Source of the DNA: Faucicola osloensis_B
GTDB lineage: Bacteria > Pseudomonadota > Gammaproteobacteria > Pseudomonadales > Moraxellaceae
Direction of reading: 5' to 3'
Assembly: GCA_964211495.1 (NCBI GenBank)
Contig: CAXORL010000003.1
Span: forward strand, 186,001-250,000
Length of the DNA stretch: 64,000 bases
Part shown: positions 1 through 9,908 of the stretch, piece after piece
Layout: each line of letters starts with the position of its first letter
How positions within the stretch are numbered: position 1 is the stretch's first letter
Notes under the pieces: model-generated
The model's input: only the letters and a program-made list of their open reading frames with translations
Database searches by the model: none
Told to the model about the DNA's origin: nothing
Position numbers and translations under genes: made by a program

Positions 1-1668
1 TTTCGTTATCTTGCGCCTGACCGCTACAAAGAAATCGCCAAATTACTCTCCGAAAAACGTAGCGAGCGCGAAACCTATATAGACCGGGTCGCCCAACAAC
101 TGCGCGAGGCGTTAGCTGCACAAGGGATTGACGGGGAAATCACCGGTCGTGTCAAACACATCTATTCGATTTATCGTAAGATGAAACTCAAATCACTGTC
201 GTTTGACCAATTATATGATATCCGCGCACTGCGGGTACTGGTGCATAACAATGCCGATTGTTATCACGTATTGGGGCTGGTGCATGGTTTGTGGCGTTAT
301 ATCCCCGAGCAGTTTGATGACTATATCACCAACCCAAAAACCAATGGCTATCGCTCGCTACATACCGCGGTGATTGCTGAGAACAAATCACTGGAAGTAC
401 AAATTCGTACCTTTGACATGCACTATGAAGCTGAACTTGGCATGTGTGCACACGTCAACTACAAAGAAGGCACCAAAAACAAAAAAGACGACTATCTGAC
501 CAAAAAAATCAGCTCACTGCGTCAGTTATTGCTCAATCAAGAAAATGCTGACAATCATGACCCCTTAAAATTTGTATTAGATAAACATGTTGAGCATGAG
601 CATGGCGAGCTCGATGAAGAAGAACAAGTCGTTGATTTTGGGGAATTTGAGCGGATTTATGTGTTTAGTCGTGATGGTGACATTATCGAATTACCCAAAG
701 GCTCAACCGTGCTCGATTTTGCCTATCATGTGCATACCCATGTCGGCAATCGCGCCCAAGCTGCTCGCGTCAACAAACGCTATGTGCCGCTCACCTATCA
801 GCTCAAAACAGGCGAGCAAGTTGAGATTATTACCAAGCAATCACGCGAGCCAAACCGTGATTGGCTAGTGGCATCCTTAGGTTATATAAATACCAGTCGC
901 GCTCGCAGCAAATTGCGCCAATGGTTTAATAAGCAAGACCGTGATAAAAATATCGAAACAGGTAAGCACATATTAACCAAAGAATTGGCGCGCATGTCGG
1001 TACACCCTAACAGTATCGATTTAAATGATTACGTCAAATTTTTTAATGCCAAAAATAGTGATGATATTTTGGTAGGCCTAGTCAATGGCAACGTTGAATT
1101 GCATAATTTGACCGGTCATATCAGTCGCCATCTAGATTTAGAACCCGAGGTCACTGATACTGAGCTTATCCCCAGTATTCACCCCAAAGCCACAGGCAAG
1201 CTAGATGCGTATAAAATCGAAGTCGATGGCTTAGATAACATCGCTATTCACTTGGCAAATTGCTGCTCGCCTGTGCAAGGTGAGTCAATTGCAGGGTATA
1301 TCACCCAGTCCAATGGCGTATCCGTCCACCGTAGTGATTGCGTCGAATACGAGCGACTGGTGGAGCGGGAGCCTGAACGCGCCATTAGTGCCGCTTGGTA
1401 TGGCAATAAAGGCAAAAGCCAATTGGTACAAATATACCTTGAATCGTATGACAGGCGTGGCTTGCTCAAAGACCTGACCCAGATCATCGACCAAGAAAAT
1501 GTCAATATCCGCCAAGTTGATACCCTAAGCGGGGATGATGATATCGCGCGGTTGAATTTTACCATAGAAGTGACGGGGTTAAGTCAGTTGTCCAAGCTGC
1601 TCGCAAAACTAGAGCAGCAACATGGTATTATCTTGGCGCGTCGTATCGTCAATAACAACAAGTCTTAA
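1..1668 (+). CDS. relA: RelA-type (p)ppGpp synthetase, 5'-truncated by window edge
   Basis: The reading frame is open from the first base, so the N-terminus (including the HD region) lies outside the window; 555 residues are visible. The synthetase domain is recognisable by GRVKHIYSIYRKM, YRSLHT and EVQIRT. A TGS domain follows at about residues 219-280 (IYVFSRDGDIIELPKGST), and an ACT domain lies at the C-terminus from about residue 477. The TGS-linked sequence SRDWLVASLGYINTSRARSK and the run QDRDKN resemble RelA more than SpoT. RelA makes pppGpp/ppGpp from ATP and GTP/GDP on ribosomes stalled by uncharged tRNA. Whether the protein also hydrolyses ppGpp cannot be judged without the N-terminus. 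Confidence 0.92.
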   Translation, partial: FRYLAPDRYKEIAKLLSEKRSERETYIDRVAQQLREALAAQGIDGEITGRVKHIYSIYRKMKLKSLSFDQLYDIRALRVLVHNNADCYHVLGLVHGLWRYIPEQFDDYITNPKTNGYRSLHTAVIAENKSLEVQIRTFDMHYEAELGMCAHVNYKEGTKNKKDDYLTKKISSLRQLLLNQENADNHDPLKFVLDKHVEHEHGELDEEEQVVDFGEFERIYVFSRDGDIIELPKGSTVLDFAYHVHTHVGNRAQAARVNKRYVPLTYQLKTGEQVEIITKQSREPNRDWLVASLGYINTSRARSKLRQWFNKQDRDKNIETGKHILTKELARMSVHPNSIDLNDYVKFFNAKNSDDILVGLVNGNVELHNLTGHISRHLDLEPEVTDTELIPSIHPKATGKLDAYKIEVDGLDNIAIHLANCCSPVQGESIAGYITQSNGVSVHRSDCVEYERLVEREPERAISAAWYGNKGKSQLVQIYLESYDRRGLLKDLTQIIDQENVNIRQVDTLSGDDDIARLNFTIEVTGLSQLSKLLAKLEQQHGIILARRIVNNNKS

Positions 1669-1694
1669 TGCTTTAAATAGGAGTCACACGGCAT

Positions 1695-2597
1695 ATGCCA
1701 GAATTGCCCGAAGTGCAGACGACCGCGACGAGTCTGCAACCTTTGCTCAATCAAACCGTTGAAAAAGTTAGCATCTTTCAACCCAAATTGCGCTGGGCGG
1801 TGCCTGATGACTTGATGAGTTTGGTAGATTATCAACTTATCGACATTGAGCGCCGCGCCAAATATCTGATTCTCACCTTTAAAGGCGCCGCGGCGCAAAA
1901 AAAACTGCTCATCCACTTGGGGATGTCGGGTAGCTTACAGCAGCATGCTGCGGGGTTTGACAAGCGTAAACACGATCACGTGATTTTGACGTTTAATGAT
2001 GGTAAAAAAAACACCCAACTGCATTATCATGACCCACGGCGGTTTGGTATGTTACTGTGGCTAGAGGACTATGAAGGCAAGCTGATTACCCATTTGGGTG
2101 TAGAGCCATTGTCAGAAGACTTTAGCGCTGACTATCTACATCACCATATCCACAATCGCAAAAAACCGATTGAGCGCCCCATCAAATCGGTGATTATGGC
2201 GCAAGAGATTGTGGTAGGTGTAGGCAATATCTATGCAACCGAAAGCCTATTTTTATCAAAAATTCATCCGTTGACCCCTGCCCATCTCATCAGCCACGAA
2301 CAGCTGACCACCTTGGTCGCCCATATTCGACAAGTCCTACAAACATCGATTGAAAAAGGCGGCTCAACATTAAAAGATTTTACCGTAGCCGATGGACAAA
2401 CGGGGTATTTTCAGCAAACGTTACTAGTATATGGGCATAAAGGCGGTGATTGTCCGAGCTGTGGGACTACCATCGAAAACGTCAAAATCAATCAGCGGGC
2501 GAGCACGTTCTGTCCCACTTGCCAGCCGCTGATAACCCACAAAAAAACCGTGAAAAAATCAGTGAACAAACCCCTCAAAAAAACGCTTAAAAAATAA
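1695..2597 (+). CDS. mutM: Formamidopyrimidine-DNA glycosylase (Fpg/MutM)
   Basis: This bifunctional base-excision repair glycosylase/AP lyase removes 8-oxoguanine and formamidopyrimidines. It begins MPELPEVQ, so Pro (position 1 of the mature protein) and Glu, the catalytic pair, are present. The C-terminus has the four-Cys zinc finger (CPSCG ... FCPTCQ, about residues 250-275) with the conserved Arg in INQRAST. The start is set by AGGAG about 12 nt upstream. At 300 aa it is longer than the usual 270: after the zinc finger there is a lysine-rich tail (about 25 residues of KKTVKKSVNKPLKK type), which may add non-specific DNA affinity. It lies 26 bp after relA and may be co-transcribed with it. 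Confidence 0.95.
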   Translation: MPELPEVQTTATSLQPLLNQTVEKVSIFQPKLRWAVPDDLMSLVDYQLIDIERRAKYLILTFKGAAAQKKLLIHLGMSGSLQQHAAGFDKRKHDHVILTFNDGKKNTQLHYHDPRRFGMLLWLEDYEGKLITHLGVEPLSEDFSADYLHHHIHNRKKPIERPIKSVIMAQEIVVGVGNIYATESLFLSKIHPLTPAHLISHEQLTTLVAHIRQVLQTSIEKGGSTLKDFTVADGQTGYFQQTLLVYGHKGGDCPSCGTTIENVKINQRASTFCPTCQPLITHKKTVKKSVNKPLKKTLKK

Positions 2598-2787
2598 CCG
2601 CTCTGCATTAACGTAAAAAAAACTGCGGCAAAGACAATTTTACTTGATAATTCTTGGCAAAATTGATGTAATGTTCCTGAACTATTCAGCAACAACCTAG
2701 CAAAAATTGTTAGGTACAACCTGTCAGTCAACCCCAATTATCTAGTTACCTCGTTAATGAGGGCTTGCTGCCAGTTAGGAACCTGCT

Positions 2788-3198
2788 ATGAAACGATTAA
2801 ATACGATTGCGTCAGCCGTAGCCTTGATGGTTGCAACAACGACTTGCAGCTTTGCCGCTACCGAAATTGATGAAAAAGATTTTGGTCCAACCTATGGCTC
2901 CATGGTCGCTGATACCATTGTGGGTAAGCCATTGGGCGCATTGGCAGTGGTGGGAGGCGTGGTGACGGCGATTGCCAGTATGCCATTTACCATCTATAAC
3001 GATGAAATCGATCAGGTAGAACGCAAGCTGATTCTTGAGCCACTGGCGGCACTCGATCGCTGCTTGGGCTGTACCCCTGCTGAAGACCAATATTTTCGCT
3101 CACAGCGCCCTAATAATAACCAAGTGCGCGTCACCGTTGATGGTCCTTCTGAGATTTTAATCAACACCAACCAAAAAGTTGTCGTGAAAACCCCTTAG
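2788..3198 (+). CDS. Small exported protein of unknown function
   Basis: A 136-aa protein with a clear Sec signal peptide (MKRLNTIASAVALMVATTT ... SFA, cleavage near residue 24), preceded by AGGAA 7-8 nt before the ATG. The mature part has a Gly/Ala-rich hydrophobic stretch (GALAVVGGVVTAIASMPF, about residues 51-68) that could be membrane-associated. Two cysteines close together (RCLGC) could form a disulfide. No family is recognised with certainty. It is probably periplasmic or envelope-associated. It stands alone between mutM and the hydrolase gene. Confidence 0.75.
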   Translation: MKRLNTIASAVALMVATTTCSFAATEIDEKDFGPTYGSMVADTIVGKPLGALAVVGGVVTAIASMPFTIYNDEIDQVERKLILEPLAALDRCLGCTPAEDQYFRSQRPNNNQVRVTVDGPSEILINTNQKVVVKTP

Positions 3199-3415
3199 TT
3201 TTTTCGTCAACGATTCAACCAAGCAATTAGCCGCCGCTGATTGCTTTTTTTATGACTGTTATGTTCATGATAACTTTTTTGCACCCATAAATTGTTTGCT
3301 ATAGTCGCTGTTAAACGAGTCTTTTCATCATTTGTCAAAATTTGGCTTACTGCTCGTATAAAAAGCGCTCGTATAAGCTTGTATAAAAAGTTGATTACCA
3401 AGGAAGATAACAGTC

Positions 3416-4309
3416 ATGTCAAACCTAAAAACACCATCAGCCTTAGCCTCAAACCCTACGCAGCAAACCATTGAAATAGCCACCAAACACCCTGCCACAC
3501 TGGCGGCGACTGTGTTTCGACCCGATACGGTCAAAGCAGCCGTGATGATTGCGCCCGCAACAGGTATCAAACGGCAGTTTTATCAAAATTTTGCGCAGTA
3601 TTTGATGGAGCATGGCTATGGCGTCATCAGCTATGACAATGAAGATATTGGCGAGTCGATGCAAGGCAACATCAAGCACTCTAATGCGTCATTGATTAGT
3701 TGGGGACGCTACGATATGACTGCGGTGCTTGATAGGCTGATTCAAGAGTTTCCCAATACCACCTATCATCTGGTCGGTCATAGCGCAGGCGGTCAATTAT
3801 TTGGTTTGATGCCCAATCATCACAATTTCACATCCGTGTTTAACGTTGCCTGTTCGTCTGGGCAAATTCGCAATATGGCGATGCCCTATCGTGCCAAAGC
3901 CATGTGGTTTATGGATGTATTTATTCCTGTGTCCAATGTGTTGTTTGGCTACACCCAATCAAGCAAAATTGGCATGGGCGAAGACTTACCCAAAAACGTC
4001 GCCAAACAGTGGCGAGATTGGTGCAATGGCGCAGGCTATATCAAAACCGCCTTCGGTAAAACCGTAAAAAAACACTACTATGATGACGTCAAATTACCTG
4101 CACTGTGGGTGAATGCCCCAGATGATGATATCGCCAATGATAAGAATGTCGCCGATATGATTCGGGTGTTTCCCAACATGCAAGCGACCACCCAAACGCT
4201 ACAACCCAAAGATTATGGCTTACAGCATATCGGGCACATGAAATTTTTTAGCCGACAAAACCAGCTACTTTGGCAGCAAACCCTTGATTGGTTGCACCAA
4301 CATGGGTAA
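3416..4309 (+). CDS. Alpha/beta-fold hydrolase
   Basis: A 297-aa protein with the nucleophile elbow GHSAGG (Ser about 123). The acid is probably in NAPDDDIAND (about residue 240), and a late His in LQHIGHMKFF completes a plausible catalytic triad. The N-terminal half has the strand/oxyanion region AAVMIAPATG and DNEDIGES. No signal peptide is seen, so it is probably a cytoplasmic esterase, lipase or thioesterase-like enzyme; the substrate is unknown. The gene is single and ends in a strong hairpin terminator. The start follows AAGGAAGATAACAGTC, a good ribosome site. Confidence 0.85.
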   Translation: MSNLKTPSALASNPTQQTIEIATKHPATLAATVFRPDTVKAAVMIAPATGIKRQFYQNFAQYLMEHGYGVISYDNEDIGESMQGNIKHSNASLISWGRYDMTAVLDRLIQEFPNTTYHLVGHSAGGQLFGLMPNHHNFTSVFNVACSSGQIRNMAMPYRAKAMWFMDVFIPVSNVLFGYTQSSKIGMGEDLPKNVAKQWRDWCNGAGYIKTAFGKTVKKHYYDDVKLPALWVNAPDDDIANDKNVADMIRVFPNMQATTQTLQPKDYGLQHIGHMKFFSRQNQLLWQQTLDWLHQHG

Positions 4310-4311
4310 TT

Positions 4312-4344
4312 AAACAAGGGGCATGGTGATTATGCCCCTTGTTT
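4312..4344 (+). terminator. Rho-independent terminator after the hydrolase gene
   Basis: Perfect 13-bp arms AAACAAGGGGCAT and ATGCCCCTTGTTT around a 7-nt loop lie immediately after the hydrolase stop codon. The hairpin is nearly symmetric. Confidence 0.8.
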
Positions 4345-4419
4345 GCTACTAACAGTAGGCTGAAAACAGTACTCTAAACCCTATCAATTTAAAAGATAGA
4401 TTGCTAAAAACCCACGCAG

Positions 4420-5151
4420 TTAAAACGGCACGGGGCTTTCCCATTCCATCCACACACCCGTATTGGGATGTTTTAAGCGTAATTTGTGTGCATGTAAGCA
4501 AAGCCTAGGCGATAAATCAAACGCTTGACCGTCCAATACATCTTGCGCGTAGATGGGGTCGCCAAGCATCACATGTCCGATATGCAGCATATGAACGCGT
4601 AGTTGATGACTGCGCCCTGTGACCGGATACAGGGCGACACGGCTAACCGCCTTACCCTCACGCAGTTCGTGGTGCAAGGTTTCATATTTCGTATAGGCGC
4701 GTTTATCCCAATTCATATCGACGATATGCTTGGGTTTTTGTGGTGGATCGTAGCGCACCGGCACATCGATTTCGCCTTGCTGCGGCGGCGTTCCCCAGAC
4801 CAGCGCTTGGTATTCTTTGCTCGGAATACGGTCGATAAATTGTTTACTGATATGGGTTTGCGCCTCGCTGTGGCGCGCAAAAATAATAATGCCTGAGGTG
4901 TCCATATCAAGTCTGTGAATAAGTTTGACGTTGGGGTCGGCTTTGAGCAAACGCGATTGCAAGCTTACTTTTAATTCTTTACCATCCACCGATAACAGCC
5001 CGTGCGGTTTGTCGATAACCCAAATGTCGTCATCGCGATATAGGGTAACAGATTTGGCAAAGTCGTCAAAGAATGACTGCGGCTGCTGGCTTTCTTTAAG
5101 ATTACGCTGTGCAATGGATTCTGGGGTTAACGCTTGGGGGAGTTGTCGCAT
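4420..5151 (-). CDS. rluA: RluA-family pseudouridine synthase
   Basis: A 243-aa member of the RluA family, with HRLDMDTSGI (catalytic Asp about 82), the KPHGLLS motif near residue 48 and the late GRSHQLRVHM motif. The short length with no N-terminal S4 domain fits RluA (23S rRNA U746 / tRNA U32) rather than RluC or RluD, but the RNA target is inferred from length only. It is the last gene of an apparent minus-strand series hemL, WG-repeat protein, rlu; the gap to the WG gene is 26 bp. Confidence 0.88.
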   Translation of the reverse strand: MRQLPQALTPESIAQRNLKESQQPQSFFDDFAKSVTLYRDDDIWVIDKPHGLLSVDGKELKVSLQSRLLKADPNVKLIHRLDMDTSGIIIFARHSEAQTHISKQFIDRIPSKEYQALVWGTPPQQGEIDVPVRYDPPQKPKHIVDMNWDKRAYTKYETLHHELREGKAVSRVALYPVTGRSHQLRVHMLHIGHVMLGDPIYAQDVLDGQAFDLSPRLCLHAHKLRLKHPNTGVWMEWESPVPF

Positions 5152-5177
5152 ATAGTTGTCTTTTAATTAATCATATT

Positions 5178-6749
5178 CTAATGAGCGAGTAATAGATTGG
5201 GTATTTGATAGGTTTTACCATTTTTAGTCACTTTAATCGGCAAAGTTGATGACATTAAGTTAATTGCTTGATATTCAAAGTTAACCAATACTTTACCTTT
5301 TTTATCAATTACGCCCCATTTACCATTTTTCTTGATAGCTATCATGGTATTGTCCACTACTTCATATAAATTTTCGTACTTATACCAATCTTTGCCGTTA
5401 AATTCGATGTTTGGATTGTCGTAGATAAAGGGAATGATAGTTTGGTTATTATCATCAATAAATCCCCATTTACCATTTTTTTGCACCCCTGCCAAACCCT
5501 CATTAAAACCTGTGGTTTCTTCATATTGCGGAGAAATAACGGTATGGGTTTGACTGTCAATAAAGCCCCATTTACCATTGATTCTAACTTTAGCAGGCTC
5601 ACCAAAATATAAACCTATTTTGTCATAATCAAAAGGTAAAATGACTTTATCACGGCTATCAATGATACCAAACTTTTGATTTTTTTGGGCGATATACAAA
5701 GATGTGTCATCAGCATATTTGCTTAAAGCGTCATAATTTCTTGTTAGTTTTTGACCTTGTTTATCAATCAGCGAATAACCGTTGTTTTTTTTAACAATCG
5801 CAGTGCCGTTATTAAAACTATCCGCCTCATCATAAATAGGCGGTATGACTTCTTTGCCTGTGGGGTCAAGATAGCCAAATCTGCCATTGCGTTTTATGAC
5901 TGCCAATCCCTCAAAAAACCCTTGGGCTTTTTCATAGGTATCAGAAGACATTTTACCTTTCGCATTAAAGTAATGACATTGGTTATCGGTCTTACACAAA
6001 AAACCTGCACCCAGCTCATAACTAAAGCTTATATTTTGCTCTGCAAGTGGAATAATTTCTTTACCTGTCATATCTACAAAGCCGATAGCATACGCTCTAC
6101 CTCCGCCTTTTTCTTGGCTAAGGCGGCTTGGCTCATGGAGCCAGTTAGTGACCAAAAATCCTGTTTTGCCATCATAGTAATCATCAATCATGTCATATTT
6201 CATGGCAATGACAATGTGATTATTTTTATCAATAACACCTGTCTGTGTTGAGCCGTTAAAATTCTCTGCTAAAGGACTATTTAAACTAACAATTGCATAA
6301 CCTTGACTAAAATCTCGGGCAGACGCATATTGTAAAGGGATAACCACTTTGCCTTGTTTATCGATGTAGCCATATTTACCATCTTTATAAACTAATGCTA
6401 AATCTTCACTAAAACGTATGGTCGAATCTACGTCTGGCTTAACAACAATCTCACCTTTAGAGTTAAGAAAAGCCATGCCATCCTTGGTGACAACGGAAGC
6501 TAATCCATCATTGAAGGGAAAAGCCAATGTATATTGAGCAGGAATCACAGTTTTTCCATTGCTATCCATATAGCCATATTTATCGATTTTTCCATTCTTA
6601 ATCGTATGGAACAGATAAAGACCTTCATTTTCACAACCATCAATTTGCATTTGTGTGTCATCAACCTTGGGCTGTTCACACTTAGCAAAACTTACCAAAG
6701 GCAAAAAACCGATTGCAAGTAATAACGCCTTGGTAAGTTTTTTCATCAT
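5178..6749 (-). CDS. Secreted WG-repeat protein
   Basis: A 523-aa protein with a signal peptide (MMKKLTKALLLAIGFLPLVSFA) followed by about ten or more WG beta-strand repeats. Each has the form K-x-G-[YF]-[ILM]-D-x-x-G-x-x-V-I-P-x-x-Y, for example KYGYIDKQGKVVIPLQY, RFGYLDPTGKEVIPPIY and KWGFIDDNNQTIIPFIY. Three mature-region cysteines lie near the N-terminus. WG-repeat proteins have poorly known functions; a periplasmic or surface binding role is only a guess. It starts 6 bp after hemL stops, so the two are probably co-transcribed. Confidence 0.85.
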   Translation of the reverse strand: MMKKLTKALLLAIGFLPLVSFAKCEQPKVDDTQMQIDGCENEGLYLFHTIKNGKIDKYGYMDSNGKTVIPAQYTLAFPFNDGLASVVTKDGMAFLNSKGEIVVKPDVDSTIRFSEDLALVYKDGKYGYIDKQGKVVIPLQYASARDFSQGYAIVSLNSPLAENFNGSTQTGVIDKNNHIVIAMKYDMIDDYYDGKTGFLVTNWLHEPSRLSQEKGGGRAYAIGFVDMTGKEIIPLAEQNISFSYELGAGFLCKTDNQCHYFNAKGKMSSDTYEKAQGFFEGLAVIKRNGRFGYLDPTGKEVIPPIYDEADSFNNGTAIVKKNNGYSLIDKQGQKLTRNYDALSKYADDTSLYIAQKNQKFGIIDSRDKVILPFDYDKIGLYFGEPAKVRINGKWGFIDSQTHTVISPQYEETTGFNEGLAGVQKNGKWGFIDDNNQTIIPFIYDNPNIEFNGKDWYKYENLYEVVDNTMIAIKKNGKWGVIDKKGKVLVNFEYQAINLMSSTLPIKVTKNGKTYQIPNLLLAH

Positions 6750-6755
6750 TATTCC

Positions 6756-8072
6756 CTATGCTTTCGCCATTTCGCTAAACACTTCTTTTGCCGCTTGCAA
6801 GGTCGCATCCAAGTCTTCTTGCGAATGCTCACTACTTATAAAGGCTGCCTCAAAGGCGGATGGCGCAAGATACACACCGCGATCGAGCATACCGTGGAAG
6901 AAGGTCGCAAATTTTTGCGCATCGCATTGACATACCTCTTCAAAGTTTTGTGGCAATGTATCGCTATCAGTAAAGAACATCCCAAACATACCGCCACAGC
7001 GCGTGGTTTTAAAGCCAATACCCGCATCCTTCGCCAACTGTTCAAGATTATCAGTCAAGTAAACGACTTTTTCACTTAATGCGTCATAAAAACCTTCAGC
7101 CGTGAGCAAATCAAACATGGCAATACCGGCACGCATTGCCAGTGGATTGCCCGATAAGGTGCCTGCTTGATACACACCGCCTAACGGTGCGATACATTCC
7201 ATAATCTCACGTTTACCGCCAAACGCCCCGACTGGCAGACCTGCACCGATGATTTTACCAAACGTGGTCAAGTCTGGTGTGATGCCAAAATGGGCTTGCG
7301 CTGACTGTAAGCCAACCCTAAACCCAGTCATCACTTCATCAAAAATTAGTACAGCACCATGCGCGGTACACTCAGCACGCAAGGTATCGTGAAATTGTTG
7401 CGTGGGTACAATCATGTTCATGTTGCCGGCGATAGGCTCGACAATCACACAAGCGATGTCATTGCCAAATTGCGCAAAGCAGTCTTTGATGGCTTGCGGG
7501 TCGTTGTAACGAATGGTGATGGTATGTTTGGCAAAATCGGCAGGGACGCCTTTTGAGCTGGGTTCACCGATATCTAGCATGCCCGAACCCGCTTTGACCA
7601 GTAGACTGTCGCTATGACCGTGATAACAGCCTTCAAATTTGACAATTTTGTCGCGCCCTGTATAGCCGCGTGCTAGACGAATGGCGGACATGGTGGCTTC
7701 AGTGCCTGAGCTGGTCATACGGATTAATTCAACACTGGGAATCAATTCGCAGATTTTGTCCGCCACCGTGGTCTCAAACGTGGTGGGGGCGCCAAAGCTT
7801 AAGCCGTCATCTGCCGCATTTTTGACCGCTTCAATAATATGGGGGTGCGCATGACCCAAAATCATCGGTCCCCATGAGCCCACATAATCTATATAGGGTT
7901 TGCCTTCGGTATCATACATCTTGCTGCCACGGGCGCGGCTGATAAAGACAGGTGTACCCCCAACGCCTGCAAAAGCCCGCACAGGTGAATTTACACCGCC
8001 AGGGATGTGGGCTTTGGCTTGTTTAAACAGTAATTGGTTGGTTGTCGTGTTATTTGAGTTATTTGAATTCAT
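6756..8072 (-). CDS. hemL: Glutamate-1-semialdehyde 2,1-aminomutase
   Basis: A 438-aa PLP enzyme that converts glutamate-1-semialdehyde to 5-aminolevulinate in the C5 route of haem synthesis. It is recognised by the N-terminal PGGVNSPVRAF and the PLP-lysine motif TFGKIIGAGLPVGAFGG. The substrate-handling segments MTSSGTEATMSAIRLARG and FEGCYHGHSD are also present. Length and start are typical. It is the first gene of the short minus-strand series with the WG-repeat protein and an RluA-like enzyme. Confidence 0.96.
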   Translation of the reverse strand: MNSNNSNNTTTNQLLFKQAKAHIPGGVNSPVRAFAGVGGTPVFISRARGSKMYDTEGKPYIDYVGSWGPMILGHAHPHIIEAVKNAADDGLSFGAPTTFETTVADKICELIPSVELIRMTSSGTEATMSAIRLARGYTGRDKIVKFEGCYHGHSDSLLVKAGSGMLDIGEPSSKGVPADFAKHTITIRYNDPQAIKDCFAQFGNDIACVIVEPIAGNMNMIVPTQQFHDTLRAECTAHGAVLIFDEVMTGFRVGLQSAQAHFGITPDLTTFGKIIGAGLPVGAFGGKREIMECIAPLGGVYQAGTLSGNPLAMRAGIAMFDLLTAEGFYDALSEKVVYLTDNLEQLAKDAGIGFKTTRCGGMFGMFFTDSDTLPQNFEEVCQCDAQKFATFFHGMLDRGVYLAPSAFEAAFISSEHSQEDLDATLQAAKEVFSEMAKA

Positions 8073-8384
8073 GGGGCTCTCAGCTAGATAAATTTTTGCC
8101 TATTTTAACAAAATTCGGGGGTATTGAATACGCTTGCCCTCTATCTTGAATTTGGCTGGTTTGACTTTGGCTGACAAAAAATAAGCGATTGTCGATAAAA
8201 AAATGTGGTTTTGGCTTTTTTGATATGTCCCCACCTTTTGGTAGCAATGGTTTGACAGCAATCGCTTGGCAACAATGGTAGCGAACTACTTGCTGCTCTC
8301 TTTAAAACTAAAAACCCCAATGCCATGCACTGGGGTTTTTGTGTTGTTGTTTTGCGGTGTTTGACCCATTATTTTACTGGGTAA
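8073..8384. other. Intergenic region hemL-ppk2
   Basis: 312 bp without a convincing gene. It holds the hemL promoter region and the terminator of the ppk2 gene; nothing else is evident. Confidence 0.6.
8310..8340 (-). terminator. Terminator of the PPK2 gene
   Basis: Hairpin with arms AAAAACCCCA and TGGGGTTTTT around an 11-nt loop. On the minus strand it ends in a T-run and lies 45 bp past the ppk2 stop. Confidence 0.8.
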
Positions 8385-9683
8385 TTATTTGTGGGCTTTA
8401 AACGAGATATTGGGTACTGCCAATTCGTTATATTCGCCTTTTTCATATAAAGCCCCGGCACGACCCACAATCAATGGGTCAACTGTCCCCACCACTTTAG
8501 GGTCTTTATTGTCGTAAGGTAGTTTGCTTAATACATAGCGCATCGCATTCAAACGCGCGCGTTTTTTATCGGTTGACTTGATGACAATCCAAGGCGATTC
8601 TGCACTGTCGGTGTTAAAGAACATGGTTTCTTTGGCAAGGGTGTAATCATCCCATTTGTCGAGTGACGCTTTATCAATGGGTGAGAGTTTCCATTGTTTG
8701 AGCGGATGCGCTTCACGCTCGGCAAAACGGCGGCGCTGCTCTTCACGACTGACTGAGAACCAAAATTTGATGAGATGAATACCTGAGCTAATCAGATGTT
8801 TTTCAAACTCTGGGACTTGGCGCATAAAGTCATTGTATTGGTCTTCGGTACAAAAACCCATGACGCGCTCGACGCCAGCACGGTTATACCATGAACGGTC
8901 AAATAGCACGATTTCGCCCTTGGTCGGTAGATGCTGGACATAACGCTGGAAGTACCATTGACCCGCTTCTTGCTCGGTGGGTTTTTCAAGGGCGACGACT
9001 TTGGCACCGCGCGGGTTTAAGTGTTCCATAAAGCGTTTGATGGTACCGCCTTTACCTGCGGCATCACGACCTTCAAAGATGATGACGATTTTTTTCCCGC
9101 TATCTTTGACCCATTTTTGCAGTTTTAATAATTCAACTTGTAGCTCGTATTTTTGGGCTTCATAGTTTTTGCGTGACATACGGTTTTTGTAGGGATAACC
9201 GCCTTCACGCCAGTTGTCCGCCAATTCGTCGTCTTTGTTGATTTTGCTTTGCACGCTCGTGGTTTGGCTGCCAAATAATTTTTTGACTTCGTTGATTTCA
9301 TCGTTGGACATACCATTGATCAGCGCTTGCAAGTGCTCTGCCATTTTCTCGACATTGCCTGTTGTCAGGTCTTTATTCATGATGCTTTCGATGGCGCGTT
9401 TTTTGGCATTGGCTTTTTCACTCACCCCTGCTTGCTGCGACTGCTCAAGCAACACTGTGGGGTCGGTCTCATAAGGTTGGTCAATGCGCTCGGTCGCTGG
9501 TGTTTTAGTGCTGCGGCGCGCTGGGGTATTGGTAGATAAGGTCTTTGTAGCTGGGGTCTTTGTAGCTAGGGTCTTAGTAGGCTGCGACTTTTGAGGCTTC
9601 GCTTTATCCGTTTTGGCATTGTCAGTTTTGGTACTGTCAGTTTTGGCGCTATTTACCGCTGTGCTATTGGGGGGATTTGCCAT
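8385..9683 (-). CDS. ppk2: Polyphosphate kinase 2 family protein
   Basis: A 432-aa PPK2 enzyme, transferring phosphate between polyphosphate and nucleotides. The catalytic core has the Walker A segment FEGRDAAGKGGTIKRF, the Walker B/lid motif LFDRSWYNRAGVERVMGF and the conserved SPWIVI / KKRARLN end. The first about 90 residues are a low-complexity Thr/Lys/Pro/Ala-rich extension with imperfect KT-repeats (for example TKTLATKTPATKTLSTN), possibly a polyphosphate-binding or polyphosphate-modified region (inference). A second PPK2 gene lies at the right end of the window. Confidence 0.93.
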   Translation of the reverse strand: MANPPNSTAVNSAKTDSTKTDNAKTDKAKPQKSQPTKTLATKTPATKTLSTNTPARRSTKTPATERIDQPYETDPTVLLEQSQQAGVSEKANAKKRAIESIMNKDLTTGNVEKMAEHLQALINGMSNDEINEVKKLFGSQTTSVQSKINKDDELADNWREGGYPYKNRMSRKNYEAQKYELQVELLKLQKWVKDSGKKIVIIFEGRDAAGKGGTIKRFMEHLNPRGAKVVALEKPTEQEAGQWYFQRYVQHLPTKGEIVLFDRSWYNRAGVERVMGFCTEDQYNDFMRQVPEFEKHLISSGIHLIKFWFSVSREEQRRRFAEREAHPLKQWKLSPIDKASLDKWDDYTLAKETMFFNTDSAESPWIVIKSTDKKRARLNAMRYVLSKLPYDNKDPKVVGTVDPLIVGRAGALYEKGEYNELAVPNISFKAHK

Positions 9684-9908
9684 GTCTCACTCCTTAAATT
9701 CAATGGTCGGCTGATGGGTTGAAGTAAAGTGTAACAAATTATTTACTATTGACTATAGACCATTTAAAACCAAGCCACAATCGCTTTTTGCCCTATATTC
9801 TGGTCATACTTTTCACTTGTAGTCGAGTCAAAAAAGGCGTTTAATAACCTTAGGCATGTAAGTAGATAGGTAAGGGAATTAGTCATCGGGTGAGGATAAA
9901 CTGGCTGA

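Noticed and set aside
5751..6251. 166-codon plus-strand frame opposite the WG-repeat gene
   Set aside because: It is an antisense shadow of the repeats in the WG gene, with no ribosome site and an unlikely composition.
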